From NCBI RefSeq assembly GCF_002884445.1, contig NZ_KZ614144.1, positions 2,308,290 through 2,372,289 of the forward strand: a stretch of DNA of 64,000 nucleotides. The letters run 5' to 3'. The notes beneath the pieces were generated by a model. The model was not told where the DNA came from. It made no database searches and worked only from the letters and a program-made list of their open reading frames with translations. Each line of letters begins with the position of its first letter. Within the stretch, counting starts at the first letter, position 1. This stretch comes from Paenibacillus castaneae. Lineage in GTDB: Bacteria; Bacillota; Bacilli; Paenibacillales; Paenibacillaceae. The position numbers and the translations under genes are program-made. Of the stretch, positions 19,959 to 28,913 are shown one piece after another.

Positions 19959-21887
19959 TTGGCATTGGATGCACTCGAACTCAGTTCACAAGAGATCAGA
20001 CAATTTAAAGAAGGAAGCTGGCCTTACAGCTATCGTAAGATGGGAGCGCATGTTGTACGGGATGGATATGCAGTCGGTGTTCGGTTTACAGTATGGGCGC
20101 CTCATGCATTAGAGGTACGCATAGCCTCTGACAGGAATGGATGGAACGGAGAGCGTCACGCTTTACATAGAATAGAACAAACTGACTTGTGGACAGGTAT
20201 AGTAGATGATCTGCAAGAGGGCGATTTGTATAAATATGAGATTATTTCACGAAATGGAGAAAAATTGTTGAAGGCGGATCCTTACGGATTCTATTCTGAG
20301 GTTAGACCGCAAACGGCTTCGATTGTGAAATCACTCGATGGCTATAGCTGGAATGATGCGGAATGGATGCGGAAAAGGCACGAGCCCTATAGCCGTCCTA
20401 TGAATATATATGAGGTCCATTTAGGCACATGGAAAAATAGACCGGACGGAGAGCTTGCCACGTATGAGCAATTATCCGAGGATCTCGTTGATTATGTATC
20501 CGAGATGGGCTATACGCATATTGAATTGCTGCCTATTACTGAGCATCCTTATGACCGCTCATGGGGCTATCAAGCTACCGGCTACTTCGCCGCAACGAGC
20601 CGATATGGCACGCCAGAGCAGTTTATGCTGTTCGTTGACCGCTGCCACCAGAGAGGAATTGGAGTGATCTTGGACTGGGTGCCCGGTCATTTCACTAAGG
20701 ATGCCCATGGTTTGAGGAGATTCGACGGCTCGGCTGTGTTCGAGCATGAGGATCCGCTTATCGCCGAGAAGCCAATATGGGGCACGCTTGCATTCGATTA
20801 CAGCAAGCCGGAGGTGCGCAGCTTCCTTATTTCCAGTGCACTATTCTGGATGGACAAATATCATATTGACGGTTTGCGAGTGGATGCGGTATCGAGCATG
20901 CTTTATCATGATTTCGACAAGCCGGCAGGCGCATGGCGTCCTAATCGTTATGGCGGCAGAGAAAACCTGGAGGCAATCGATTTCCTAAGAGAGCTCAACA
21001 AAACAGTATTTCTGCATTATCCGCATGCGCTTATGATGGCAGAAGAGTCTCATGCATTTCCAGGTGTTACTGCGCCAGCGGACCTGGGCGGACTTGGCTT
21101 TAATTATAAATGGAATATGGGCTGGATGAACGACACGCTAGCCTATGTGGAACGTCCGTTTAATGAGAGGAAGCACCATCATAATCTACTTACCTTCCCG
21201 ATCTGGTATGCCTTTCAAGAGAACCATCTGCTGCCCCTTTCCCATGATGAGGTCGTGCACGGGAAGAAGTCGCTTCTGAATAAAATGCCGGGCAGCTACG
21301 AGCAGAAATTTGCAGGGCTTAGGCTGCTGTACGGCTATATGATCACTCATCCCGGCAAGAAGCTGCTGTTTATGGGAGGAGAATTCGGTCAATTCGATGA
21401 GTGGAAGGACCTGGAGCAGCTCGATTGGATGGTGCTTGGCTACGAGAAGCATCGTGACATGCAGCAATATACGAAGAAGCTCAATCATCTCTATCTGAAT
21501 GAAAAAGCGCTGTGGCAGCTTGATCATGTGCATACCGGCTTTGAGTGGGTGGATCACGCTGACACCCGTCAAAGCGTCATTGTCTACCGCCGGAAAGCGA
21601 AAGCAAGCACGGACGCGTTGATTGTTATATGCAATTTCCATGAGCATGCACACCGCGCTTATCGGATTGGAGTGCCTAGCGAGGGCAGCTACCGAATACT
21701 GCTCAATAGCGATGATCCGCAATTCGGCGGATTTGGGTATGAAGCGAGCCGGTTGGAGGAAGGCAGTGCAATAGATTCCGAGCGCAAGCCGTGGCATGGC
21801 AAACGACATAGCATTGAGCTTGCGCTTCCGCCATTGTCTGTCATGATTTTGAAGCGTGAGAAGAAATCCCGATTGAAGAAGAAATAA
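19959..21887 (+). CDS. glgB: 1,4-alpha-glucan branching enzyme
   Basis: GlgB introduces alpha-1,6 branches into glycogen. The 642-residue GH13 enzyme has an N-terminal CBM48-like domain (VGVRFTVWAPHALEVRIASD), then the barrel motifs VILDWVPGHF, GLRVDAVSSMLY with the nucleophile Asp, MMAEESHAFPGVT with the acid/base Glu, and LSHDEVVHGKKSL with the third acidic residue. A C-terminal all-beta domain follows. TTG 19959 is chosen because GAGGG lies six bases upstream; a TTG 18 bases earlier is also in frame. It is followed by glgA with a gap of only 12 bases. The 177 bp separating it from glgC must hold both promoters. Confidence 0.94.
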   Translation: MALDALELSSQEIRQFKEGSWPYSYRKMGAHVVRDGYAVGVRFTVWAPHALEVRIASDRNGWNGERHALHRIEQTDLWTGIVDDLQEGDLYKYEIISRNGEKLLKADPYGFYSEVRPQTASIVKSLDGYSWNDAEWMRKRHEPYSRPMNIYEVHLGTWKNRPDGELATYEQLSEDLVDYVSEMGYTHIELLPITEHPYDRSWGYQATGYFAATSRYGTPEQFMLFVDRCHQRGIGVILDWVPGHFTKDAHGLRRFDGSAVFEHEDPLIAEKPIWGTLAFDYSKPEVRSFLISSALFWMDKYHIDGLRVDAVSSMLYHDFDKPAGAWRPNRYGGRENLEAIDFLRELNKTVFLHYPHALMMAEESHAFPGVTAPADLGGLGFNYKWNMGWMNDTLAYVERPFNERKHHHNLLTFPIWYAFQENHLLPLSHDEVVHGKKSLLNKMPGSYEQKFAGLRLLYGYMITHPGKKLLFMGGEFGQFDEWKDLEQLDWMVLGYEKHRDMQQYTKKLNHLYLNEKALWQLDHVHTGFEWVDHADTRQSVIVYRRKAKASTDALIVICNFHEHAHRAYRIGVPSEGSYRILLNSDDPQFGGFGYEASRLEEGSAIDSERKPWHGKRHSIELALPPLSVMILKREKKSRLKKK

Positions 21888-21899
21888 GGAGTGGACATG

Positions 21900-23324
21900 A
21901 TGAAAGTACTGTTCGCAGCCGCGGAATCCGTACCCTTCCTCAAAACGGGAGGACTTGCGGATGTAGTTGGTTCATTGCCTAGAGCACTATCCGACAAAGG
22001 GCTGGACGTCCGGGTCATTATGCCGAATTATTCAGCCATTCCTCAGTTATATAAGGAAAAGATGAAATTAGTCGCAGAAATAAGCGTACCTGTTGGCTGG
22101 AGAAACGCATACTGCGGAGTGAAGGAATTGAAGCTTGATGGCATTACCTATTATTTTGTTGATAATGAACAGTATTTCAGTAGAAGCGCAGCATACGGCT
22201 ACGAGGATGATGGAGAGCGGTTTGCTTTTTTGTGCCGAGCTGTATTAGAGGCTCTGTCAGCTGTTTCGTTCTACCCGGAAATCCTTCACTGTCATGACTG
22301 GCATACAGGCATGATACCAGCGCTTCTAAAGCATCATTATTGGAATCAAGAAAATTATTCGCGAATCAAAACCGTTTATACGATTCACAATTTGCAATAT
22401 CAAGGCAATTATCCCTACGAGGTTTTAGGTGATTTATTCGGTTTACCTGAATGGTTGTTTACTCCAGATGGCGTTGAATTTTATGGTCAAGTAAGCTTTA
22501 TGAAGGCAGGCATTCAATTAGCGGATCGGGTGACGACCGTAAGTCCATCCTATGCGGATGAAATCCGCACTCCGGAGTTTGGTTACGCTTTGGACGGAGC
22601 TCTGCGTAATAAGGGAGACCGACTTATCGGCATTGTCAATGGAATCGACGCTCACTCCTACAATCCAGAATCGGATTCGCACCTTGCCGTCCGTTACAAA
22701 ACGAGCATGGAGAAGAAGGAGCAGAACAAAACCGCACTTCAAGAAGAGCTTGGGCTTCCAGTAGATGCGAGTATACCGTTAATCGGTATGATTGGCCGGA
22801 TGGTGGAGCAGAAAGGGCTGCAGCTGGTGCTTGAGAAATTGGATGAACTGCTGCTGACGGACAATGTGCAGGTGGTGCTGCTAGGGTCGGGTGATCCGCA
22901 CTTGGAGCATGCTTTCCGCGAAGCAGAAGGGCGTTTCAGGAACAAGCTTATTAGCTGGATCGGCTTTGACGAGGGCTTGGCCCGCCGTATTTACGCAGCT
23001 TCCGATTTATTCCTGATGCCTTCCTTATTCGAGCCCTGCGGCATTAGCCAGCTTCTCGCACTGCGTTATGGCAGCATTCCGATTGTTCGAGAGGTTGGCG
23101 GCTTAAAGGACACCGTACATAGCTACAACGAGATGACAGGAGAAGGAAATGGATTCTCATTCGCATCGTTCAACAGCCACGATATGCTGTACACTGTGCG
23201 GCGTGCTCTTCGCATTTGGTCCGATCCTATTCATCGGAATCGATTGGTCGAGAAGGCACTTAAGGGAGATTACAGCTGGGGGCAATCGGCGCAGCAGTAT
23301 GAAGAGCTTTATAGAGGGCTTTAA
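21900..23324 (+). CDS. glgA: Glycogen synthase
   Basis: GlgA (GT5) extends alpha-1,4-glucan chains with ADP-glucose. The 474-residue protein starts KVLFAAAESVPFLKTGGLAD, which includes the KTGGLAD nucleotide-sugar loop. It has LHCHDWHTGMIPALL and YTIHNLQYQGNYP, NGIDAHSYNPESD, and the C-terminal motif SLFEPCGISQL with the catalytic Glu. Of two adjacent ATGs the second (21900) has the better spacing (8 bases) from GGAG. It is co-transcribed with glgB and closed by a bidirectional terminator. Confidence 0.94.
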   Translation: MKVLFAAAESVPFLKTGGLADVVGSLPRALSDKGLDVRVIMPNYSAIPQLYKEKMKLVAEISVPVGWRNAYCGVKELKLDGITYYFVDNEQYFSRSAAYGYEDDGERFAFLCRAVLEALSAVSFYPEILHCHDWHTGMIPALLKHHYWNQENYSRIKTVYTIHNLQYQGNYPYEVLGDLFGLPEWLFTPDGVEFYGQVSFMKAGIQLADRVTTVSPSYADEIRTPEFGYALDGALRNKGDRLIGIVNGIDAHSYNPESDSHLAVRYKTSMEKKEQNKTALQEELGLPVDASIPLIGMIGRMVEQKGLQLVLEKLDELLLTDNVQVVLLGSGDPHLEHAFREAEGRFRNKLISWIGFDEGLARRIYAASDLFLMPSLFEPCGISQLLALRYGSIPIVREVGGLKDTVHSYNEMTGEGNGFSFASFNSHDMLYTVRRALRIWSDPIHRNRLVEKALKGDYSWGQSAQQYEELYRGL

Positions 23325-23361
23325 TTGTACGATTACCAATGACAGGTAATAGATTTGCATG

Positions 23362-23406
23362 AACAAGGGCTCTTTCTCCATCATCGATGAGGGAAGAGCC
23401 CTTGTT
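23362..23406. terminator. Bidirectional terminator between glgA and the GH13 gene
   Basis: AACAAGGGCTCTT pairs perfectly with AAGAGCCCTTGTT around a central loop and is followed by GTTTTC on the plus strand and by GCAAAT on the minus strand. It separates two convergent genes. Confidence 0.85.
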
Positions 23407-23410
23407 GTTT

Positions 23411-25156
23411 TCAAATATCTCTGTATAATATGCGGAATCCAAGCGGTTCAAGCTCGATGCTTAGTTTTTCCTCAAACGTAGGCACGTCCTCATTGGTTAG
23501 AGCATCTTGCCAGCCGCCGGCCTTCATGGGATGCGAGAGCGTGACCTTATCCTCCGTATTATTCATCCAAATCGTAAAATGCTGTTTTTCATTTAATCGT
23601 TCAAAAAGCAATGTGCCGTTTTCGCTATCCGCATGAAGGAAGCGGAATCGGCCATCACGAAGCGCAACATGCTCCTTGCGCAGCGCTATTAATAGTTGAT
23701 AGAAATCGAATAATTCCCGGTCTTGTTTATCGGCATCCCATTCCATACATTTGCGGCAGTCAGGATCGCTATCGCCTTCTAACCCGATCTCGTCTCCGTA
23801 GTAAATACAAGGGACGCCCATCGAGGACATCATGAAGACGACAGCTTGCTTCAAGCGCTGCTTATTGCTGCCTATGCGCGTTAATGCCCGAGGCACATCA
23901 TGACTAGACAATAAATTGAATAACGCCTCATTCACTTGCTGCGGATATCTCATAAGCAATTTATTAATCTCATTGGCGAAATCGGAACCTTTTCTATCCG
24001 AGGATGAGAAGAAATCGAGTACGCGATTCGTAAACGGATAATTCATGGAAGAATCGAATTCATCTCCTTGCAGCCAGTTAAGTGCATTGCCCCACACTTC
24101 TCCAATGATATAGGCATCAGGCTTCTCTGCTTTGACCGCTGCGCGGAATTCACGCCAGAAGTGGTGATCGATTTCATTAGCTACATCAAGCCGCCATCCA
24201 TCTATATCTGCTTCCTTTATCCAATAAACCGCGATGTCCAGCAAATATTGCTTAACATCAGCATTTGCTGTGTTCAGCTTTGGCATATTCCCGTAGAATC
24301 CGAAGGTGGCGTAATTTGCGATTCCTTCTTTGACCTCAACGGGAAAGCCGTTTAGATGAAACCAGTCTCTGTATTTAGAATTCTCCCCATGCTTCAATAC
24401 ATCCTGGAAAGGGGGGAATTGCTCGCTCGTATGATTAAATACCGCATCTAGTACGACGCGAATTTCACGGTCATGGCATACCTTGACCAGCTTTTTGAGC
24501 AGCTCGGTGTCCCCAAACTGTGGATCAATCTGGTTGTAATCAATTGTATCGTATTTGTGATTGGAAGGAGCAGTGAAGATCGGAGTCATATAGATCGCAT
24601 TAATACCCAGCTCCGTTAAGTAATCCAAGTGGTCGATAATGCCTTGCAAATCGCCGCCGAAATGCGAGTCTCCGCTTGGCTGATCCCCCCATGCCGATAC
24701 ATGCTCAGGATCATTGCTCGAATCGCCATTGGCAAAGCGGTCAGGCATGATTTGATAGAAGATCGCATTCTTCGCCCACGCAGGAGCTTCAAATAAATCG
24801 ATCTCATGAATATAAGGCACTTCGAAATAGCCTCCGGCTGGCTGAGGCTGTTCCTCAAAAATGCCGTCTTCGATAAGCCATAATGTTTCATCGCCGCTTT
24901 TGACACGAAATCCGTAAGCGAACCTTTTTTGCTCCGGCTGGATAACTGCTTCCCAGTAATCGAATAAATCATCTGCTGCGATTTTCTCCATACGGGCATC
25001 AAGCTGATAACGTTCCCAATCGTATTTGTCTCCTGTAACAGCTACCGCTTCTTCAATATCATTTTTTTTCGTGCGGAGCCTTAAATGAAAATGATTGCGA
25101 TCATAAGCATAAGCCCATTTCTGATCTGCTGAATGGTACAAGCACTCCTTGAACAC
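23411..25156 (-). CDS. Neopullulanase/cyclomaltodextrinase-type glycoside hydrolase (GH13)
   Basis: This 581-residue cytoplasmic enzyme hydrolyses alpha-glucans or cyclodextrins. Layout: an N-terminal dimerisation beta-sandwich (to about 120, as in GH13_20), then the barrel with FYQIMPDRFANGD, VVLDAVFNHTS, GWRLDVANEI carrying the nucleophile Asp, IIGEVWGNALNWL with the acid/base Glu, and LLSSHDVPRAL with the third Asp. YYGDEIGLEGDSDPDCRKCM near 455 is typical of the neopullulanase group. No signal peptide is seen. The start is GTG 25156, with GGAG nine bases upstream. Lying beside glgA, it probably works on glycogen-derived or imported maltodextrins. Confidence 0.9.
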   Translation of the reverse strand: MFKECLYHSADQKWAYAYDRNHFHLRLRTKKNDIEEAVAVTGDKYDWERYQLDARMEKIAADDLFDYWEAVIQPEQKRFAYGFRVKSGDETLWLIEDGIFEEQPQPAGGYFEVPYIHEIDLFEAPAWAKNAIFYQIMPDRFANGDSSNDPEHVSAWGDQPSGDSHFGGDLQGIIDHLDYLTELGINAIYMTPIFTAPSNHKYDTIDYNQIDPQFGDTELLKKLVKVCHDREIRVVLDAVFNHTSEQFPPFQDVLKHGENSKYRDWFHLNGFPVEVKEGIANYATFGFYGNMPKLNTANADVKQYLLDIAVYWIKEADIDGWRLDVANEIDHHFWREFRAAVKAEKPDAYIIGEVWGNALNWLQGDEFDSSMNYPFTNRVLDFFSSSDRKGSDFANEINKLLMRYPQQVNEALFNLLSSHDVPRALTRIGSNKQRLKQAVVFMMSSMGVPCIYYGDEIGLEGDSDPDCRKCMEWDADKQDRELFDFYQLLIALRKEHVALRDGRFRFLHADSENGTLLFERLNEKQHFTIWMNNTEDKVTLSHPMKAGGWQDALTNEDVPTFEEKLSIELEPLGFRILYRDI

Positions 25157-25443
25157 ACAGCTCCACTCCTTTTCTTTATTGACCGATTTCTACGATTCCA
25201 ATGCATAGTATACATGTGTTGAAGTTAAGATTAATTTCTATTTACCCTATCTCGCGGGTATTAAACATGTGGGTACACGGCAATCATGATCGTTTCATAT
25301 AAATAACGAAGAAAATGGAAAAAACCATAGCCTATTCAGGATTGAACCCTGTCCGACTATGCGTTAAGATGAAGGTACGTTTTTACGGTTGAATTCATAT
25401 GCTATACTATCTTCGTTTATTACACTTTGTTTAGGAAAGCGGT
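25157..25443. other. Intergenic gap between divergent GH13 and murI genes
   Basis: These 287 bp hold the control regions of two divergent genes. A plausible -10 for murI is TATACT at about 25413-25418, with a poor -35. No small open frame with a ribosome binding site, no RNA structure and no repeat was recognised. Confidence 0.4.
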
Positions 25444-26265
25444 GTGTTTGTGCAGCAACCGATTGCGATACTAGATTCCGGCGTAGGCGGCCTAACCGTT
25501 GCCAAGGAGATTATGCGCCAACTACCCCGCGAGAGAGTGATTTATTTCGGAGATACGGCAAGAACCCCCTATGGCCCGCGATCATCCGACGAGATTTTGA
25601 ATTTTACGAGAGAAATTGTAGATTATTTAATTCAGTATAGTCCGAAAATGATTGTTATAGCATGTAATACTGCAACCGCGGTAGCGCTTACTGATATTCG
25701 CTCCAGAGTGTCTGTGCCTGTAGTTGGAGTTATTAATCCCGGCGCAAGGGCTGCTATAGGGCGGACGGTAACTGGCTGCGTTGGTGTTATAGGCACGGAA
25801 GGAACAATTAAGAGCGGCGCATACGAGCAGGCTTTAAGAGAGTTGACTCCTCATGTGCAGGTAGTCAGTGAAGCGTGCCCTAAATTCGTCCCGCTTGTGG
25901 AGAAAGGCAACTTCTCTTCGCAGCAAACCTATGATACCGTACTTGATTCCATTGGGCATTTAAGAAGCTATCCGATAGATACGTTGATACTTGGTTGCAC
26001 GCATTATCCGTTTCTAACGGATACGATATCCGAGATTATGGGACCGAACGTAACACTAATCAGCTCTGCTGACGAAACAGCACGTGAAATCAGTACGATT
26101 CTGCAGTCGAGTAGAAAGCTTGCAAGCAACGAGAACGAGAACATACCGTTTCATCATTTTTTTTGCAGCGGTGACCCGGAAATATTCAAGACAATCGCGC
26201 AGCAGTGGCTGGGTGAACAAATTAAGCTGACGCCTGTTGTATGGCTTGTGCCATGTATTAGCTGA
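25444..26265 (+). CDS. murI: Glutamate racemase
   Basis: MurI makes D-glutamate for peptidoglycan. The 273-residue enzyme has IAILDSGVGGLTVAKEI with the acidic substrate-site residue, VIYFGDTARTPYGPRS, VIACNTATAVAL with the first catalytic Cys near 76, and LILGCTHYPFLTDTI with the second catalytic Cys and its His. The start is taken as GTG 25444, seven bases after AGGA; GTG 25450 is also in frame. The C terminus ends slightly unusually in VVWLVPCIS but the length is normal. A terminator follows after about 20 bp. Confidence 0.94.
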   Translation: MFVQQPIAILDSGVGGLTVAKEIMRQLPRERVIYFGDTARTPYGPRSSDEILNFTREIVDYLIQYSPKMIVIACNTATAVALTDIRSRVSVPVVGVINPGARAAIGRTVTGCVGVIGTEGTIKSGAYEQALRELTPHVQVVSEACPKFVPLVEKGNFSSQQTYDTVLDSIGHLRSYPIDTLILGCTHYPFLTDTISEIMGPNVTLISSADETAREISTILQSSRKLASNENENIPFHHFFCSGDPEIFKTIAQQWLGEQIKLTPVVWLVPCIS

Positions 26266-26287
26266 AGACTGTCGCGGGATAAACGGA

Positions 26288-26318
26288 AGCCAGGTCCTTT
26301 GAGGACTTGGCTTTTTTG
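26288..26318 (+). terminator. Intrinsic terminator after murI
   Basis: AGCCAGGTCC pairs with GGACTTGGCT (one G-U) around a short loop and is followed by TTTTTG. Confidence 0.88.
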
Positions 26319-26391
26319 ACTGATTGCTACATAGGACATGGCTGTGCCGGCATAACATGATAGGAATAAATGCGTATAGCTGGGGGCGATC

Positions 26392-27279
26392 ATGATGTAT
26401 TCTGTTCAAACATACGGCTATCTCGATTTGGTGGAGGGCGTAAGGCAGCTTGGGGGCAAATATCCATTCCTGTCGGCGCATGTGATCGGGCAGAGCGTAA
26501 TGGAGAAGCCTATAATAGCGCTCCGCTGCGGAACTGGCCCACGTCTCATTCATATGAACGGTTCTATTCATGCAAACGAATGGATAACATCAGCATTGCT
26601 CATGCGCTTCGTCGGGGATTTGTCAGCCGCTTATTACAGTGGAGAAAAGCTATGCGGTCAGCATGTGGATCAGCTCTGCAGCGAGGTAACGCTTTGGGCT
26701 GTGCCGATGGTAAATCCGGATGGCGTAGAGCTCTCACAGCGTGGAGTGCCGCAATCTCACCCTTGGTATCCCCAACTGCTGGAATGGAATGGCGGCTCGG
26801 ATCAGTTCAGCGGCTGGAAAGGGAATATAAGGGGCGTTGACTTGAATGACCAATTTCCGGCCCATTGGGAAGAGGAGTGCAAACGTCGGGGAATTACAAG
26901 CCCAGGGCCGCGCGACTATCCAGGACCTTATCCGCTCAGCGAGCCGGAAGCGCTTACAATGGCCCGTTTTACAGAGGCACTCCCTTTCGCTGCAGTTATA
27001 GCGCTTCATACACAGGGACGGGAAATCTATTGGAATTATCGGGATTATGAGCCGGCAGAAGCAGAGGGAATGGCACGGAGGCTGGGACAGGCGAGCGGCT
27101 ATCAGCCGGTGAAGCTGACAGGCAGCGATGCGGGTTATAAGGATTGGTTTATTCAGCATTTTCGCAGACCGGGCTTTACGGTTGAGGCAGGCTATGGCGA
27201 GAATCCGCTGCCGATGGCGCAATTTGATCGAATTTATGTAGAGCTTCAACCACTGCTGCTTGAGGCGCTGAAGCTATAG
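26392..27279 (+). CDS. M14-family gamma-D-glutamyl-diamino acid endopeptidase-like metallopeptidase
   Basis: This zinc carboxypeptidase-fold enzyme is about 295 residues. Zinc ligands are GSIHANEWITS (HxxE) near 60 and the His in ALHTQGREIYWNY near 205; the catalytic Glu lies in FTVEAGYGENPLP. Asn-Arg substrate residues occur in GNIRGVDLNDQFP. This is the M14C pattern of peptidases that cut gamma-D-Glu-meso-DAP bonds of cell-wall peptides. There is no signal peptide and no LysM domain, so it probably acts on recycled muropeptides in the cytoplasm (inference). GGGGG precedes tandem ATGs at 26392 and 26395. Its place next to murI gives a loose cell-wall context. Confidence 0.86.
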   Translation: MMYSVQTYGYLDLVEGVRQLGGKYPFLSAHVIGQSVMEKPIIALRCGTGPRLIHMNGSIHANEWITSALLMRFVGDLSAAYYSGEKLCGQHVDQLCSEVTLWAVPMVNPDGVELSQRGVPQSHPWYPQLLEWNGGSDQFSGWKGNIRGVDLNDQFPAHWEEECKRRGITSPGPRDYPGPYPLSEPEALTMARFTEALPFAAVIALHTQGREIYWNYRDYEPAEAEGMARRLGQASGYQPVKLTGSDAGYKDWFIQHFRRPGFTVEAGYGENPLPMAQFDRIYVELQPLLLEALKL

Positions 27280-27364
27280 TGCCTGCGCTGCGAATGAGCA
27301 GCAAGTAAACCAGATATGGTTGTGATATAATAATGGGTAAAGGTCAGTAAAGGTGGAATTTCTG

Positions 27365-27607
27365 ATGCGAAAATGGTTATCGCTGCGCCACTGGCGACAG
27401 ACGTTTGCCCGTGTTTTTATACTGCTTCGTTCAAACAAGGTTTCACTGCCTGACAAGCTGCTTTTTTTGATACCAGTTCTGCTTTACTGGGTTTTGCCGG
27501 ATGTGCTGGTGCCAATCCCGTTTTTCCCGCTTGATGATATTGGGATAACGCTGCTGCTTGCACAATGGTTTGCCCGTAGAATGGAGACCAAGTATAATAT
27601 AAAATAA
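27365..27607 (+). CDS. DUF1232 family small membrane protein
   Basis: This 80-residue protein has the DUF1232 core: KVSLPDKLLFLIPVLLYWVL, then PDVLVPIPFFPLDDIGITLL, with Pro-Asp and Asp-Asp-Ile landmarks and a hydrophobic helix, and a basic C-terminal tail (WFARRMETKYNIK). ATG 27365 is chosen because AAAGGTGG lies eight bases upstream; a GTG at 27353 is also in frame. It is a peripheral or integral membrane protein of unknown role. It leads a run of small conserved genes that includes the HesB-like and YuzB genes. Confidence 0.82.
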   Translation: MRKWLSLRHWRQTFARVFILLRSNKVSLPDKLLFLIPVLLYWVLPDVLVPIPFFPLDDIGITLLLAQWFARRMETKYNIK

Positions 27608-27651
27608 TGAGAACTGCCTATTGCATACGAATAAGAGGAGCTGGATCATTC

Positions 27652-27954
27652 ATGAACTGCAAAATTTCAAAGAATGCTGCGAAAATGCTGCAAGTTGAGC
27701 TGGACAAGCCGGAAAACGAAGGCAAATTATTGCGTATTTACATTACTCATTCACATGGCGACCATGCTCATTACGGAATGGCAATCGATGAGCCATCTGA
27801 CAAAGATGTTGTTGTGTCAACAGACAAGGGAATCGATGTCATTCTAGAGAAGGACAATGAGCTTCTTGATGGCGTACGCGTCGATTATTTCTATGTGCCT
27901 GAGGAAGGTTTTGCTGTAACGAATCCAACAAAAGGCAACCACGGCGATCACTAA
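27652..27954 (+). CDS. HesB/IscA-like fold protein without the cluster cysteines
   Basis: This 100-residue protein begins KISKNAAKMLQVEL and has LLRIYITHSHGDHAHYGMAI followed by DVIL and VDYFYV segments. It follows the HesB-like (A-type Fe-S carrier) fold, but the three cysteines that bind clusters in IscA/SufA are absent; only Cys3 remains. It is therefore probably not a cluster carrier. A His-rich patch (THSHGDHAHY) and C-terminal GNHGDH could bind a metal. GAGGAG lies 11 bases before the ATG. It lies in a run of small conserved genes with YuzB 34 bp downstream. Confidence 0.72.
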   Translation: MNCKISKNAAKMLQVELDKPENEGKLLRIYITHSHGDHAHYGMAIDEPSDKDVVVSTDKGIDVILEKDNELLDGVRVDYFYVPEEGFAVTNPTKGNHGDH

Positions 27955-27988
27955 GCTGAATGAGCTAACTGGAATAGGACGATGAATA

Positions 27989-28213
27989 ATGGCTAACGAT
28001 ATACGGGTTTGCGAGAAATGCAAGCATATGAAGATGAAGACGATTGTTCCCAAGCTGCAGAAGCTTGTGCCTGACACAGAGATTAAGGTCGGCTGCAAAT
28101 CATATTGCGGGCCTTGTGCCCGCTATGCATTTATATTTATTAATGGTCGATATATAAAGGCGTCATCAGAGGATGAGGCAATTGAAAAGGTGCTTCCTTT
28201 CATAAAGAAATAA
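27989..28213 (+). CDS. yuzB: YuzB family (DUF1450/UPF0349) protein
   Basis: This 74-residue protein with the paired cysteines of the family (VCEKCKHM near 8-13 and GCKSYCGPCARYAFIFINGR near 42-60) belongs to DUF1450. The Cys arrangement suggests metal or Fe-S binding, or a redox role; none is established. It lies 34 bp after the HesB-like gene and before a terminator. The start ATG is 27989, with AGGA about 14 bases upstream. Confidence 0.85.
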   Translation: MANDIRVCEKCKHMKMKTIVPKLQKLVPDTEIKVGCKSYCGPCARYAFIFINGRYIKASSEDEAIEKVLPFIKK

Positions 28214-28240
28214 TACATTTGTATACGATAACTCACAACA

Positions 28241-28274
28241 AGACCCAACGGCTATTCTGATCGTTGGGTTTTTG
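28241..28274 (+). terminator. Intrinsic terminator after yuzB
   Basis: ACCCAACG (28243-28250) pairs with CGTTGGGT (28262-28269) around an 11-nt loop, followed by TTTTTG. It separates yuzB from the DUF3990 gene, which must therefore use read-through or its own promoter. Confidence 0.8.
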
Positions 28275-28298
28275 TGCAGGAAAAGAGGGACGGATCGA

Positions 28299-28913
28299 TT
28301 GGATATTACGACGCCGCAGCTGCTTTATCATGGTACGACTAGCGATACCGTACAATCGTTTAAGCAAAAGCTGCTTCATTCGTCTTATTGGCGGCCGGGC
28401 AAAGATTTCGGCGAAGGCTTCTATACGACGATATCAATTGCACAAGCGCGCAAATGGTCGCATAAGGCCGCGAAGGAGTGTTGGGATGGAGGCCGTCCTT
28501 GTGTTCTTGTAGTAGAGCTGTCATCGGTTCCAGAGCACGTGGAGCCTTTGCTGTTCCTTTCGGATTCCCCGGCATGGGCCTCCTTTATTTATGCGCATCG
28601 CAAGGCAGCAACTAAAGGAATAGATCCGTGTGAGTCTCATCCAGATATCATTATCGGCCCCATGGCGGACAATGACACTGGAAAAATCGTACATAAAGCA
28701 GTACAATTAAATAAAGATGAGCATTGGTTTTATGAACAGATCACCGTCTCACGCAAAGGCAGGAAGCTGGACTCGCTTCGGCTAGGCAATCAGGTTGTTT
28801 TCTGCTCGGAGCGGTGGGAATCGCATGTTAGGCTTGTTGGCTACCATATATATTCAGGAAGCAGGTGGATGTATCATGAAAGTGAAGAGGCAGGTCAGAC
28901 TAAGCTTATATGA
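28299..28913 (+). CDS. DUF3990 family, ADP-ribosyltransferase-like protein
   Basis: This protein of about 204 residues is of the DUF3990 type, predicted to have a PARP/ART fold. Candidate NAD-site elements, in order, are LYHGTTSD near 10 (first-strand His), DFGEGFYTTISIAQARKWS near 38-56 (second-strand Tyr-Thr), and NQVVFCSERW near the C terminus (Gln at the third position). This is the H-Y-Q variant of the H-Y-E clade. It would attach ADP-ribose to a target; substrate and activity are unproven. The start is taken as TTG 28299, with GAGGG nine bases upstream. The last 38 bases overlap the next gene, which implies coupled translation. Such genes are often toxins paired with a small neutraliser. 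Confidence 0.7.
   Translation: MDITTPQLLYHGTTSDTVQSFKQKLLHSSYWRPGKDFGEGFYTTISIAQARKWSHKAAKECWDGGRPCVLVVELSSVPEHVEPLLFLSDSPAWASFIYAHRKAATKGIDPCESHPDIIIGPMADNDTGKIVHKAVQLNKDEHWFYEQITVSRKGRKLDSLRLGNQVVFCSERWESHVRLVGYHIYSGSRWMYHESEEAGQTKLI

Noticed and set aside
21186..21809. 207-codon minus-strand frame inside glgB
   Set aside because: It lies opposite conserved GH13 catalytic sequence; no recognisable motifs or start signals.
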